Assembly: GCA_016218805.1 (NCBI GenBank) | Contig: JACRCW010000080.1 | Span: 62,001-126,000, forward strand | Source: Deltaproteobacteria bacterium | GTDB taxonomy: Bacteria > Myxococcota > JACRCW01 | Length of the DNA stretch: 64,000 nucleotides | Direction: 5' to 3' | Shown: positions 13,663-22,478 of the stretch, one piece after another | How the letters are laid out: each line of letters starts with the position of its first letter | Position numbering within the stretch: position 1 is the stretch's first letter | Notes under the pieces: generated by a model | The model's input: only the letters and a program-made list of their open reading frames with translations | Databases searched by the model: none | Told to the model about the DNA's origin: nothing | Program-made: the position numbers and the translations under genes

Positions 13663-14727
13663 ATGACCATCGACTTCCTCGACCAAGCCGCGGCCGCGCT
13701 CCGGGGGAAACGCGTCCTTGTCCGCTCCGACCTGGACGTGCCCACCGAGGCCGGCCGGGTCACCGACGACCACAAGATCCGCGACGCGCTCCCGACGCTG
13801 GAACTGCTGCTGCAGGCCGGGGCGCGTGTGCTGGTGGCCAGCCACCGGGGGCGCACGCGGCGGCCGGGGCCGGAGGATTCGCTGGAGGCGCCGGGAGAGA
13901 CGCTGGCGGAACTGCTGGGCCAGGAGGTGCGCTTCATTGATGAATGCGTGGGTGACGGCGTGAAGATGCTGGCCGGCGAGCTGCAGGACGGTCAGCTGCT
14001 GTTGCTGGAGAATGTGTGCTTCCGCTCCGAAGAAGAACGGGACGACGACACGTTTGCCCGCGCCCTGGCCACGGGGGTGGACGCGTACGTCAACGACGCG
14101 CCGGCGCTGTTGTCCCGCGCGCACGCGTCCATCCACGCGGTCACACGGCACGTGCCGCGGCGCTACGCCGGGCAGCTGGTGCGGTTTGAGCTGGATGCGG
14201 CGCACGCGCTCACCGGCGCGCCGGAGGGCACCGCGGCGCTGCTGCTGGGCGGTGACCGGCTGGCCGGCCGCGAGGGCGTGCTGGCGACGCTGCTGGCGCG
14301 TGCGCGCGTGCTGGTGGTGGGCGGCGGCGTGGGTGAGACGTTCCGCCACGCGGCGGGCATGGCGTGTGACGAGGCCAAGGTGGAGACGGCACGCGTGGCG
14401 GCGGTGCAGCAGGTGCTGGCCACCGCGCGGGACCGCGGCGTGCGCGTGGTGTTCCACGGTGACGACGTGGAGCGGACCACGCTGGAGGACGTGCGCGCGC
14501 TGCTGTGGAGCGGTTCACTGGGGACGCATGACGCGCGGCTGGCGCTGGCGGTGGCGGAGGCCACGCGGCGCGGCACGTTCTCCGTGCTGGCGGGGGATGA
14601 CACGGTGGCGGAGTTGGGCCGCGCGCACGCGCTGGGCGGCTTCCGGCACGTCAGCCGCGCGGGGACCGCGTTCCTGGACCTGGTGGAGGGCCGGGACGTT
14701 CCCGGGCTGCAGGCACTGCACCGCTGA
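13663..14727 (+). CDS. Phosphoglycerate kinase paralogue, probable pseudoenzyme
   Basis: A 354-residue PGK homologue (normal length about 395-415) lying just after the functional PGK. The fold is traceable throughout, but key residues are changed. RVDFNVP becomes RSDLDVP (substrate Asn to Asp25), the substrate Arg in DDFRI becomes Lys (DDHKI), SHLGRP becomes SHRGRT, and the nucleotide and catalytic lysines of GGAKVSDK become Arg199 and Arg203. NGPMGVFE becomes SGSLGTHD, losing the Glu that binds ATP ribose, and GGGDS becomes AGDDT. Catalysis is therefore unlikely. The frame is intact and codon use resembles the neighbours, so it appears maintained. It could be a regulatory or structural partner of the GAPDH-PGK fusion. 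Confidence 0.8.
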   Translation: MTIDFLDQAAAALRGKRVLVRSDLDVPTEAGRVTDDHKIRDALPTLELLLQAGARVLVASHRGRTRRPGPEDSLEAPGETLAELLGQEVRFIDECVGDGVKMLAGELQDGQLLLLENVCFRSEEERDDDTFARALATGVDAYVNDAPALLSRAHASIHAVTRHVPRRYAGQLVRFELDAAHALTGAPEGTAALLLGGDRLAGREGVLATLLARARVLVVGGGVGETFRHAAGMACDEAKVETARVAAVQQVLATARDRGVRVVFHGDDVERTTLEDVRALLWSGSLGTHDARLALAVAEATRRGTFSVLAGDDTVAELGRAHALGGFRHVSRAGTAFLDLVEGRDVPGLQALHR

Positions 14728-14750
14728 GACAACCGCTTCAGGAGGAGACC

Positions 14751-15518
14751 ATGCGCAAGCCGTTTGTGTGCGGGAACTGGAAGATGAACAAGAACGTGGG
14801 CGAGACGCGGTCCCTGTGCGCGGAGCTGCGCACCGCGCTGGGTGCGTTTTCGCAGGTGGAGCTGGCGGTGGCGCCGGTGTTTGTGTCCCTGCCGGCCGCG
14901 GTGGACGCGCTCAAGGGGACCAACATTGGCGTGGCCGGGCAGGACTGCCACGCCGAAAAGGAGGGCGCGTACACGGGCAATGTGAGCGCGCCCATGCTGT
15001 TTGACGCGGGCTGCCGGTACGTGATCCTGGGTCACAGCGAGCGGCGCACCTACCACGCAGAGACCGACGCGCTCGTCGCCAAGAAGGCGGCGGCGGCGTT
15101 GGCCGCGGGCCTCAACCCCATTGTGTGCGTGGGCGAGACGCTGGCGGAGCGCGATGGCGGCAAGACGCTCACCGTCGTGGAGACGCAGGTGCGCGGCAGC
15201 CTGGCGGACATCCCGGAGGCGCTGGCCGCACGGGTGACGCTCGCCTACGAGCCGGTGTGGGCCATTGGGACGGGGCGCAACGCGACGTCGGCGCAGGCGC
15301 AGGAGGTGCACGCGTTCATCCGCGGCCTGCTGCGCTCCATGGTGCACGGCGAAGCGGACAAGATGCGCATCCAGTACGGCGGCAGCGTGAAGCCGGACAA
15401 CGCCAAGGAGCTGATGGCACAGCCCGACGTCGACGGCGCGCTGGTGGGCGGGGCGTCGCTCAAGGCGGACAGCTTTGCCGCGATTGTGAAAGCCATGCAC
15501 GAGGCGCGCGCGCGCTGA
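14751..15518 (+). CDS. tpiA: Triose-phosphate isomerase
   Basis: A 255-residue TIM-barrel enzyme interconverting dihydroxyacetone phosphate and glyceraldehyde-3-phosphate. The motifs are complete: NWKMNK at the N-terminus (catalytic Lys), GHSERR (catalytic His), [11 protein letters not shown] (catalytic Glu) and the phosphate-binding YGGSVKPDN and GGASL. The ATG follows AGGAGGAG. It supplies substrate to the fused GAPDH-PGK upstream, completing a lower-glycolysis operon. The secG gene that often follows tpiA is absent; a fatty-acyl-AMP ligase starts 9 bp later. Confidence 0.97.
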   Translation: MRKPFVCGNWKMNKNVGETRSLCAELRTALGAFSQVELAVAPVFVSLPAAVDALKGTNIGVAGQDCHAEKEGAYTGNVSAPMLFDAGCRYVILGHSERRTYHAETDALVAKKAAAALAAGLNPIVCVGETLAERDGGKTLTVVETQVRGSLADIPEALAARVTLAYEPVWAIGTGRNATSAQAQEVHAFIRGLLRSMVHGEADKMRIQYGGSVKPDNAKELMAQPDVDGALVGGASLKADSFAAIVKAMHEARAR

Positions 15519-15527
15519 ACCGCGCCC

Positions 15528-17237
15528 ATGCGCCTGCGGCCGCTCCCCTACAAGACCCTCCCCGACGCGCTGGCCGCCGCGGCGGACGCGGGCGCCGCGC
15601 TCACCCTGCTGGAATGGGACGACCCCGACGCGGGCACGCCGACCTCCACGCGGCGGGTGCCCTACGCGGAGCTCATGGACCGCGCCCGGCGCGCGGCCAC
15701 GGAGCTGCGCGCGGCGGGGGTGATGCGCGGGACGTATGTGCTGATGGTCCTTCCCAACGGGCTGGACTTTGTCATCACGTTCTTTGCCGTCCTGCTTGCC
15801 GGCGGCGTGCCGGTGCCGCAGCCCTACCCGGCGCCGTTTGACGACCCCGATGCGCTGCTGTGGAACTTTGAGCGCATCCTGGAGCGCACACGCGGGGGCC
15901 TGCTGGTGCTGTCAGAACCGCTCATGGAGCGCTGGGCAGCCGAGCCGCGCCTGGGCCCGCTGGCGCGCACGGGTGCGCCGCCGGCGCGCGCGGAACCGCT
16001 GGCGGAGGTCGCCGTGCTGGCCCCTGAGGACGTGGCGTTCGTGCAGTTCACGTCGGGGAGCACGGGCCACCCCAAGGGCGTGATGCTCACGCACCACAAC
16101 CTGTTGTCCAACTGCGCGGCCATTGGCATGGGCCTGCACATGCAGCGCGGCGAAGTGGGCGTCAGCTGGCTGCCGCTGTGCCATGACATGGGTCTCATCG
16201 GCGCGTGGCTGGCCACCATGTGCCACCACATGGACCTGGTGCTGATGAGCCCGTTTGACTTCGTCGTCGATCCGCTGCGCTGGCCGTGGGCGCTGTCGCA
16301 GTTCAGGGGTGCCATCTCCACTTCGCCCAACTTTGGCTACGCGCTGTGCGTGCGGGCGCGGCGTTCCGCCGTGGACGCCGCAACGCTGGACCTGTCATCC
16401 TGGCGCGCGGCGCTGTGCGGCGCGGAGCCGGTCAGCGCGGACACGCTGCAGCGCTTTGCCGAGCGCTTCCGCGGGCACGGTTTCAACGCGCACGCGCTGC
16501 TGCCGGTGTTTGGCCTGGCGGAGGCGTCCCTGGCGGTCACCTTCCCCAAGCCAGGCGTGCCGCTGCACGTGGACCACGTGGACCGCAATGCGCTGTCTGA
16601 TGCGCGGCGCGCCATTCCCTCACCGCCGGGGATGCCGTGGTCCGTGGGCCTCACCGCGCTGGGCACGCACGTGGCGGGTCACCGCGTGCGCGTGGTGGAC
16701 GAGCACGACCGGCCACGGGCCGAGCGTGAGGTGGGCGAGATCTGCGTGCGCGGACCGTCGGTGACGCCGGGTTACCTCAACGACACCGCGGCCACCCAGG
16801 ACCTGCTGCGCGGCGGGTGGATGCACACCGGGGACCTTGGTTACGTGGTGGACGGGCAGCTGTACGTGTGCGGCCGCAGCAAGGACGTGATCATCTTCCG
16901 CGGCCGCAAGTACTACCCGCAGGACCTGGAGCGCGCGGCCCAGGACGTGGAGGGGGTGCGCAAGGGCAACGTGGTGGCATTCAGTGACATGGACCCCGGC
17001 GGTGGCGTGGAGCGGGTGACCCTGGTGCTGGAGTCCCGGGCGGACGGGGAGGACAAGGCGGCGCTGCCGGGGCGGGTCCGCGCGCGCGTGTCGGAGTGCA
17101 CCGGGGTACCCGTGGAGCGCGTGGTGGTGCTCTCCCCCGGCGAGCTTCCCAAGACGCCGTCGGGAAAGCTGCGGCGCCTGGAATGCCGGGCCCGGTTCCT
17201 TCCCCCGCACGCACGGGAACCGGGGTCCCAGCTGTGA
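15528..17237 (+). CDS. Fatty-acyl-AMP ligase-like (AMP-dependent synthetase)
   Basis: A 569-residue ANL-superfamily enzyme that adenylates a carboxylic acid with ATP. The core motif FTSGSTGHPKG lies near residue 172. SWLPLCHDMGLIG, LPVFGLAEASLAVTF and HTGDLGYV follow, and the FAAL-type RSKDVIIFRGRKYYPQDLE replaces the CoA-ligase form. The C-terminal catalytic lysine is present in LPKTPSGKLRR. FAALs activate fatty acids for transfer to acyl carrier proteins in lipid or polyketide assembly, but no ACP or PKS gene is nearby. Its start is 10 bp from the tpiA stop, so it is probably the last gene of the glycolytic operon. Confidence 0.85.
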   Translation: MRLRPLPYKTLPDALAAAADAGAALTLLEWDDPDAGTPTSTRRVPYAELMDRARRAATELRAAGVMRGTYVLMVLPNGLDFVITFFAVLLAGGVPVPQPYPAPFDDPDALLWNFERILERTRGGLLVLSEPLMERWAAEPRLGPLARTGAPPARAEPLAEVAVLAPEDVAFVQFTSGSTGHPKGVMLTHHNLLSNCAAIGMGLHMQRGEVGVSWLPLCHDMGLIGAWLATMCHHMDLVLMSPFDFVVDPLRWPWALSQFRGAISTSPNFGYALCVRARRSAVDAATLDLSSWRAALCGAEPVSADTLQRFAERFRGHGFNAHALLPVFGLAEASLAVTFPKPGVPLHVDHVDRNALSDARRAIPSPPGMPWSVGLTALGTHVAGHRVRVVDEHDRPRAEREVGEICVRGPSVTPGYLNDTAATQDLLRGGWMHTGDLGYVVDGQLYVCGRSKDVIIFRGRKYYPQDLERAAQDVEGVRKGNVVAFSDMDPGGGVERVTLVLESRADGEDKAALPGRVRARVSECTGVPVERVVVLSPGELPKTPSGKLRRLECRARFLPPHAREPGSQL

Positions 17238-17340
17238 CCAGACTTGGCAGACTGTAAGCGGTGCGACGCTGCCTCGCGGATGGAATGGCTCCACGCCGTT
17301 CCCGTTCCCATCCTCAGCAATGACCAGGAACGGGTCCGGG

Positions 17341-17706
17341 TCAGCAGGCAACAACGTCAAGGGACGGGTCCAGGTGGCGGATGTCGCCGGCGTCGCTGGT
17401 GAGGACCACGGCATGTTGAACCCGCGCGGCGATCACCACGCTCGCGTCCACGACGTCCGATGTTCCGCGGGCGCCACACAACACGCCAGCCGCCTGCGCC
17501 TCCAGTTCATCCAGGGGCCGGACGGTGACGGCAGCCGACCCCACCAGGCGAGCCAGGCGCACGTGCCGTGAACCATCACGCCACGCCTGCGCCAATACGC
17601 CCGCAGGCACGTACAGCGGCACCCGGTGAAGAACCGCAAGTTCAACCAGTCGCCGCACGCGCGGGAGATTGCGTTCAAACGCGATCAATGCGCCCGTATC
17701 CAGCAC
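17341..17706 (-). CDS. VapC-like PIN-domain ribonuclease, apparently solitary
   Basis: A 121-residue PIN-domain protein. The acidic active-site residues are visible: Asp in MLDTGALIAFER, Glu/Asp in PLDELEAQA, Asp in GTSDVVDASVVIAA and Asp in VLTSDAGDIRHL. These match VapC toxins, which cleave RNA. The GTG at 17706 is the only reasonable start; an in-frame stop lies a few codons upstream. The 300 bp upstream on this strand show no antitoxin-like (ribbon-helix-helix or AbrB-type) frame, so the antitoxin is lost, unrecognised or elsewhere. The 3' end converges on the ligase gene. Confidence 0.75.
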   Translation of the reverse strand: MLDTGALIAFERNLPRVRRLVELAVLHRVPLYVPAGVLAQAWRDGSRHVRLARLVGSAAVTVRPLDELEAQAAGVLCGARGTSDVVDASVVIAARVQHAVVLTSDAGDIRHLDPSLDVVAC

Positions 17707-18033
17707 GACAGGCCGAGGAACCTTGCGTGCCGCGGGGCCTCAACCGGGAGGGTTGGGCGGGGTGCGAACCCAGGCCGGTGGACCTGCGGTTGGGGAGGGC
17801 CCGCCTCCCGGCCTCCCGGCGAGCCCCGTGCAGAGGGTCGGTTTGGCGCCGTGCGCAACCCAAGCGGCTCGGCAGGAGCGCAGGAGCCGAGCCCTCCATG
17901 CTGTTCTGGGACAACTGGGGGCCAACTGCGAGACGCCCCAAGCACCGGGTGGACCCGGCGCGGCGGGGTGCGCGCATGTGCGTCCCCCGTCGGGGTTGAC
18001 CGGTTGCCGGAAGCCGCTAGCATCCGGCGCACC
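17707..18033. other. Non-coding gap between the PIN gene and the Glt-type operon
   Basis: A 327-bp stretch, GC-rich and without a credible gene in any frame. The only recognised signal is the promoter at its right end (17996-18023). Confidence 0.5.
17996..18023 (+). promoter_or_regulatory. Putative promoter of the Glt/Nfs-type operon, possibly leaderless
   Basis: TTGACC (17996-18001), a 16-bp spacer and TAGCAT (18018-18023). The expected transcription start (about 18030) is only about 4 nt from the ATG at 18034, and no Shine-Dalgarno precedes that ATG, suggesting leaderless translation of the first gene. Confidence 0.5.
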
Positions 18034-18462
18034 ATGACAACGCGCCTGTTCACGGCGGGTTTCCTCGGGTGCCTCCTTGCGGTTGGCGCTGCGGATGCCG
18101 CCCCCAAGAAGCCACCGCCCCCACCGCCGGCCAAGCGGCCAGCCGCCCCGGCGCCCGCCCGGCCCGCCCCACCTCCCAGCGCGCCGGAGGCCGCGGCGCC
18201 GGCACCGGCGGGCCCTCGGGCTGGGGCGGGCGGCAGCCCGGCGTCCCGCAAGACCGCCGCCGAGGCGCAGGACTCCGCCGTGGACGCCGCGGCGGCGGCG
18301 CGCAAGGGCCCCACGCGCGTGGACTTTGACGACCGGCTGGTGCAGGGGCAGTCCACCAAGCAGGGCGCCATCTACCTGTTCGAGCGCAAGGAGTCCGCGC
18401 TGCGCAGCATGCTGCGCAAGCGGGAGAGCTTCCGTTCGGAGATTTCGGGCAGCATCCAGTGA
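18034..18462 (+). CDS. Small periplasmic protein, CglF/GltF-like
   Basis: A 142-residue protein: a signal peptide of about 21 residues (ending VGAADA), a Pro/Ala-rich segment, and a conserved-looking C-terminal module of about 50 residues. That module begins RVDFDDRLVQGQSTKQGAIY and continues through a basic segment (RKESALRSMLRKRESF). From memory this resembles the small exported CglF/GltF protein of the Myxococcus xanthus gliding machine, which lies next to gltG there as it does here; this was not verified by search. It is the first gene of a co-directional 12-kb operon and lies 34 bp before gltG. Confidence 0.5.
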   Translation: MTTRLFTAGFLGCLLAVGAADAAPKKPPPPPPAKRPAAPAPARPAPPPSAPEAAAPAPAGPRAGAGGSPASRKTAAEAQDSAVDAAAAARKGPTRVDFDDRLVQGQSTKQGAIYLFERKESALRSMLRKRESFRSEISGSIQ

Positions 18463-18496
18463 ACCGTCCCGGCCGGGACAACGACGGGGGTCCGCC

Positions 18497-20767
18497 GTGA
18501 GCTGGGTTTTCCAGGTGTTTGTGTTCCGGGACGGCGAGTTCCTTGGGACGGAGATGGCGGCGGGCAGCCGGGTGGAGTTTGGCCGGGACCCGGGCTGCGG
18601 CGTGGTCATCCAGGACGACCAGGCCTCCCGCAAGCACCTGGTCATCCAGGTTTCGCCGACGGGCGACGTGATGGTGCAGGACCTGGGCAGCGCGAACGGC
18701 ACCTATGTCAACGGGCAACGCCTGGGCGGGCCGGTGCTGCTGTCCGCGCGTGACGACGTCCGCGTGGGCCGCCACACGTTCAAGGTCAAAGCGATCAACC
18801 AAGCCGCGCAACCCGGCGGCTTTGCCGATGTGTCCACCAACGTCTCGGCGGAGCAGGCGCCGCCACCACCACCGCCGGCTGCGCGCGCGGCCCCGGCGGC
18901 AGCACGGCCCGCACCGCCTCCACCGCCTCCACCGCCGCCACCGCCACCGCCGCCACCCGCGGCCCGCGCCGGCGGCGTGCCCCGCATCGGTGACAATGAT
19001 CTCACGGAAGAGGAGATGGTGCTGCCCACCCGCGGTGCGCGGCCCACCTCCGGGCCCGCACTGCCACCGGTTGCCGCGGCCACCCCTGCCGCCGCGGCGC
19101 GGGGGCGGCCGGCGCCGCCACCCGTCCCGCCCCCTTCGGATCCCACGCAGGTGTCGCCGCTGCCCCAGGCGTATGTCCCCGCGCCGCCGCCCGCGGCCCC
19201 GGTCCGCGCGCCCGCGCCTCCGGCGGCGCGGCCCACCCCCGCGGCGGCCGTGGCGCGCCCCACGCCGGCCGCCCCCGTGGCGCAGCCCATGCCCCCCGCC
19301 CCGGTGGCCGTGGAGGCCACGGTCCCCGCGGCTCACGCCGTGGCGCCGTTTGTCCCCGTCCATGACGAGGAGGACGAGGACGCAGAGCACGAGGACGACG
19401 GCCCGTTCTTTGAGTTCAGCCTGGTGGACCACCTGGCGCGGGAGAAGCGCCTCACCGGCACGCGCAGCCTGTCCGAGGTGATGCACCTGGACGGGGACGC
19501 GCTGAAGGGCTACGCGGCGCTGCCTTCCGGCGGGAAGCACCGCATCCGGCTGCCCTCCGCGGACGGCGTGAAGCCCGGCAAGAAGCACCTGCTCATCAAG
19601 TCCGGCAAAGACGGCGCGGAGCTGTTCCCGGTGGCCGGGATGACCGGGCGGGTGATGGTGTCCGGGCAGGCTCAGGACGTGGCGGCGCTGGCCGGCGCGG
19701 GCAAGGTGCACCTGAAGGTGGGGGACGGCGCCAGCCTGCGGATGGGGCGGGACGCGTACTTCCTGCGGGTGACGCCGGCACCGTCGGAACTCAAGGAGAC
19801 CGTCAAGTACGTTCCCGACGACACCGCGCAGCGGCGGCAGGACCGCAAGGTGGCGGGCATCTCGGCGGGCGGCAGCGTGGCCACACACGGCGCGCTCATC
19901 CTGGCCATGTTCATTGCCTCGCTGCTCAACCCCAACACGCGGGTCACCCAGCTGGAAGATGAGTTTGCCGAGATCAAGATGCCGGAGGTGCAGCTGGAAC
20001 CGCCCCCCGAGCCGGAGCCCGAGCCGCCGCCCCAGGCGGAGCCGCCCCCGCCGCCGCCGGACATGAAGCAGCCCAAGCCGCTGCAGAAGGTCCCCAAGGC
20101 GCGGCCGGTGGGCAAGCAGCCCAACACGCCGGCGCCGGAGGCCCCCGCGCCCAAGCCGGGCATCCTGGCCGCGCTCACCAAGCTGCCGGTGAGCAAGCAG
20201 AACGCCGGGTCCCAGACGGTGCTGGCGGCGGTGTCCAACATCAATGCGGTCAAGGTCCCCGGCGGGCAGACGGGCTTCAAGGTCAGCGCGCTCATTGGCA
20301 AGGGGCCGGCCAACTCCGTGCAGATTGGCGGGTCCGGCGGCGGCGTGGCCACCAAGGGGCTCAACAGCATCCTGCGCGAAGGCGGCGCGGGGGTGCTGGG
20401 CGGCAAGGGCACCGGCGTGGTCCGGGCGGCGCCCACCATGGCCATGCACCGCCAGGCCACCGCGCAGGGCGAACTGAGCCGCGAGGAGATTGCCAAGGTG
20501 ATCAACCAGCACCTGGGCGAGATCCAGTTCTGTTACGAAAAGGAACTGCTGCGGCAGCCGGGCCTGCAGGGCAAGGTCGTGTTCGAGTGGACCATCAAGC
20601 AGGACGGCCGGGTCCTGGTGGTGAAAACCAAGGTGGGCCAGCTGCCCAGCGCGGGGGCCACCAACTGCATGATTGACAAGATCAAGACGTGGCAGTTTCC
20701 CAAACCCCGGGGCAACGGGGTAGTGGTGGTGACGTACCCCTTCGTCTTCAAACAATCCGGCTTCTGA
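18497..20767 (+). CDS. gltG: GltG-like inner-membrane protein: FHA domain plus TonB-like periplasmic domain
   Basis: A 756-residue protein. A cytoplasmic FHA (phosphothreonine-binding) domain lies at about 22-88 (EFGRDPGCGVVI, ASRKHLVI, GSANGTYVNG). A Pro/Ala-rich linker follows, with an acidic patch near 290 and a second compact domain at about 305-440. One transmembrane helix lies at about 455-476 (ATHGALILAMFIASLL). The periplasmic part is Pro/Glu-rich and ends in an AgmX/PglI-type TonB-like domain (about 670-756; IQFCYEKELL and ATNCMIDKIK). In M. xanthus GltG carries force or signal from the cytoplasm through the periplasm to outer-membrane Glt proteins; NfsG is the spore-coat paralogue. 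GTG start. Glt versus Nfs cannot be decided from sequence alone. Confidence 0.85.
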   Translation: MSWVFQVFVFRDGEFLGTEMAAGSRVEFGRDPGCGVVIQDDQASRKHLVIQVSPTGDVMVQDLGSANGTYVNGQRLGGPVLLSARDDVRVGRHTFKVKAINQAAQPGGFADVSTNVSAEQAPPPPPPAARAAPAAARPAPPPPPPPPPPPPPPPAARAGGVPRIGDNDLTEEEMVLPTRGARPTSGPALPPVAAATPAAAARGRPAPPPVPPPSDPTQVSPLPQAYVPAPPPAAPVRAPAPPAARPTPAAAVARPTPAAPVAQPMPPAPVAVEATVPAAHAVAPFVPVHDEEDEDAEHEDDGPFFEFSLVDHLAREKRLTGTRSLSEVMHLDGDALKGYAALPSGGKHRIRLPSADGVKPGKKHLLIKSGKDGAELFPVAGMTGRVMVSGQAQDVAALAGAGKVHLKVGDGASLRMGRDAYFLRVTPAPSELKETVKYVPDDTAQRRQDRKVAGISAGGSVATHGALILAMFIASLLNPNTRVTQLEDEFAEIKMPEVQLEPPPEPEPEPPPQAEPPPPPPDMKQPKPLQKVPKARPVGKQPNTPAPEAPAPKPGILAALTKLPVSKQNAGSQTVLAAVSNINAVKVPGGQTGFKVSALIGKGPANSVQIGGSGGGVATKGLNSILREGGAGVLGGKGTGVVRAAPTMAMHRQATAQGELSREEIAKVINQHLGEIQFCYEKELLRQPGLQGKVVFEWTIKQDGRVLVVKTKVGQLPSAGATNCMIDKIKTWQFPKPRGNGVVVVTYPFVFKQSGF

Positions 20768-20826
20768 GGCGCCGGGGGTTTCTGTGACGGCACCTCGGGC
20801 CCGCACGCACCGGACGGCAGGCGCAC

Positions 20827-21558
20827 GTGATCACCTCCAGGCAAGCCCAGACACCCCAGTCCGTCCGCGCGGCGCTCACGGGCGCGGTGCTGCTGTGCGC
20901 GCTGCTCGCGCCGGGCGGCGTCCACGCACTGTCCAACCCGCTGGCCGGCTATGACGACGAAGAAGCCGCCTACAAGGCGGACGTGGTGCAGAGCCGGCGG
21001 TTCGGCAAGCTGCACGAGTTCTCGCTGTCCGGCGGCGTGTTCCCCGGGGACGCGCTGTACGTGGGGTTCGCCGGCACGTTCCGCTACACGCTGCACCTCA
21101 GTGACCTGTGGGCGTGGGAGATTGCCGGCGGGACGTACTCGTTTGACCTGTCCACCGGCGCGGAGAAGCGGATGCTGGACCGCTACGCGCTCAAGTTCAC
21201 GGACACCGAGCGCCTGCTGGTGTTGGCCGAAAGCAACGTGATGGTGAAACCCATCTACGGCAAGTTCACCGTGTTCAACCGGTGGATCTGGTACGCGGAG
21301 CCCTACCTGCTGGCCGGGGCGGCCATCACCCGCTACACGGCCAGCTGGCGCGTGGGACCTGACGTGGGCGCCGGCGTGCGCTTCCACCTGTTTGACTGGT
21401 TGGCCCTGCACCTGGACGGCCGCTACTACATGCTGTGGTCCGGGCTGCCCGCGCGGCCCACCTCGCCGGCGGACCTGCTCACTGGCCCCAGCACGCTCAC
21501 CAACGTCTACTACCTGGGCGCGGGGGTCAGCTTCCTCGTGTGGGATCGGTCGCCATGA
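20827..21558 (+). CDS. Outer-membrane beta-barrel protein (GltA/GltB/NfsA-type)
   Basis: A 243-residue protein with an N-terminal signal peptide (LTGAVLLCALLAPGGVHA) and a mature part made of alternating hydrophobic strands ending in an aromatic-containing strand (YYLGAGVSFLVWD), typical of an eight-stranded or similar small barrel. It resembles the myxobacterial outer-membrane barrel family used by gliding and spore-coat machines. Start GTG at 20827. Its stop overlaps the next start (ATGA at 21555), so the two barrels are translationally coupled and may form a hetero-complex. Confidence 0.7.
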   Translation: MITSRQAQTPQSVRAALTGAVLLCALLAPGGVHALSNPLAGYDDEEAAYKADVVQSRRFGKLHEFSLSGGVFPGDALYVGFAGTFRYTLHLSDLWAWEIAGGTYSFDLSTGAEKRMLDRYALKFTDTERLLVLAESNVMVKPIYGKFTVFNRWIWYAEPYLLAGAAITRYTASWRVGPDVGAGVRFHLFDWLALHLDGRYYMLWSGLPARPTSPADLLTGPSTLTNVYYLGAGVSFLVWDRSP

Positions 21559-22478
21559 ACCAACTCCACCGCTGCACGTGGCTCGGCAGGAGCCTCGCCC
21601 TCCCAGGCTGCGCGCTGGTGCTGGCCTTGCTGGTCAGCCCATCCGCGCAGGCCCAGGACCGCCGCGTCATCCAGAACCGCACCTACGCGGTCAACCACGA
21701 ACTGCAGGCGGAACTGGGGCTGCTGCCGCTGGACGTCCTGTACAAGGCGCCCACCGTCAGCCTGCGCTACCAGTGGCACATCAACGACTACGTCGGCTGG
21801 GAGGTGCTGTCGGTCACCTACGCGCCCACCACGGACCTGTCACTGCTGCCGCTGGATTTTGGCCCGTTTCAATTCAACCACTTCAGTTCCCAGGGCAATG
21901 AGCTGCAGGACAACTTTGGTTACCGCCCCTTTGACATTGACCAGATCCGCTTCATTGCCGAGAGCAACTTTGTCCTCACGCCGCTGTACGGGAAATTCAG
22001 CCTGTTCAACCGTTCCAATGCGCGCCTGGAGCTGTTCGGGCTGGGTGGCGCCGCGCTGGCCAACTACATTGCGTGGAATCCGTGGCCGCCCGATCCGCTG
22101 GCCGCCTTGCCCGGCGCGCCGGCGCTGCCCTCGCAACCCTCGGATTTTGTCCCCATGGGCGGCCAGACGCTGCTGCTGCGGCCCGGGCTGGACATTGGTG
22201 GCGGCACGCGGCTGTTCCTGGGCCAGCGGGTGAGCGTGCGGCTGGACGCGCGCGCGTACGGGTTCTTTGAAGGCTACCGCTGCCTGGACCTCTCCCCCGT
22301 CACGTCGCTGCCGCTGCTCAACCAGCTCTCCTGCCCGGATGCGTCCCCGGACAAGCGGGACAGCCGCAACCGCCTGTTCCCCTCCAGCCCGCGCGAAGCG
22401 CCGAGCCTGCCGTTCGGTGTATCGCCGGCGCTGTACATCGGCACCGGCATCTCCGTGAGCCTGGGAGGTGGGTCGTGA
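21555..22478 (+). CDS. Second outer-membrane beta-barrel protein (Glt/Nfs-type)
   Basis: A 307-residue paralogue-like partner of the preceding barrel: a signal peptide ending in VSPSAQA, then amphipathic strands. A segment closely parallels the first barrel (here FIAESNFVLTPLYGKFSLFN, there VLAESNVMVKPIYGKFTVFN), indicating tandem duplication and divergence. Extra loops rich in Pro and charged residues lie near 175-200 and 255-285. The start ATG overlaps the upstream stop by 4 nt, and its own stop overlaps the gltC start. It is expected in the outer membrane as the anchor for the periplasmic Glt proteins. Confidence 0.7.
   Translation: MNQLHRCTWLGRSLALPGCALVLALLVSPSAQAQDRRVIQNRTYAVNHELQAELGLLPLDVLYKAPTVSLRYQWHINDYVGWEVLSVTYAPTTDLSLLPLDFGPFQFNHFSSQGNELQDNFGYRPFDIDQIRFIAESNFVLTPLYGKFSLFNRSNARLELFGLGGAALANYIAWNPWPPDPLAALPGAPALPSQPSDFVPMGGQTLLLRPGLDIGGGTRLFLGQRVSVRLDARAYGFFEGYRCLDLSPVTSLPLLNQLSCPDASPDKRDSRNRLFPSSPREAPSLPFGVSPALYIGTGISVSLGGGS

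Noticed and set aside
17750..17800. Short sequence with a TTCGCACCC-like element suggesting a tRNA T-arm
   Set aside because: Stems do not pair, no anticodon arm or acceptor stem could be built on either strand.
18050..20806. Antisense open frame of more than 900 codons opposite gltG
   Set aside because: High-GC artefact: Arg/Gly/His-rich translation without motifs, opposite a clear multi-domain protein.
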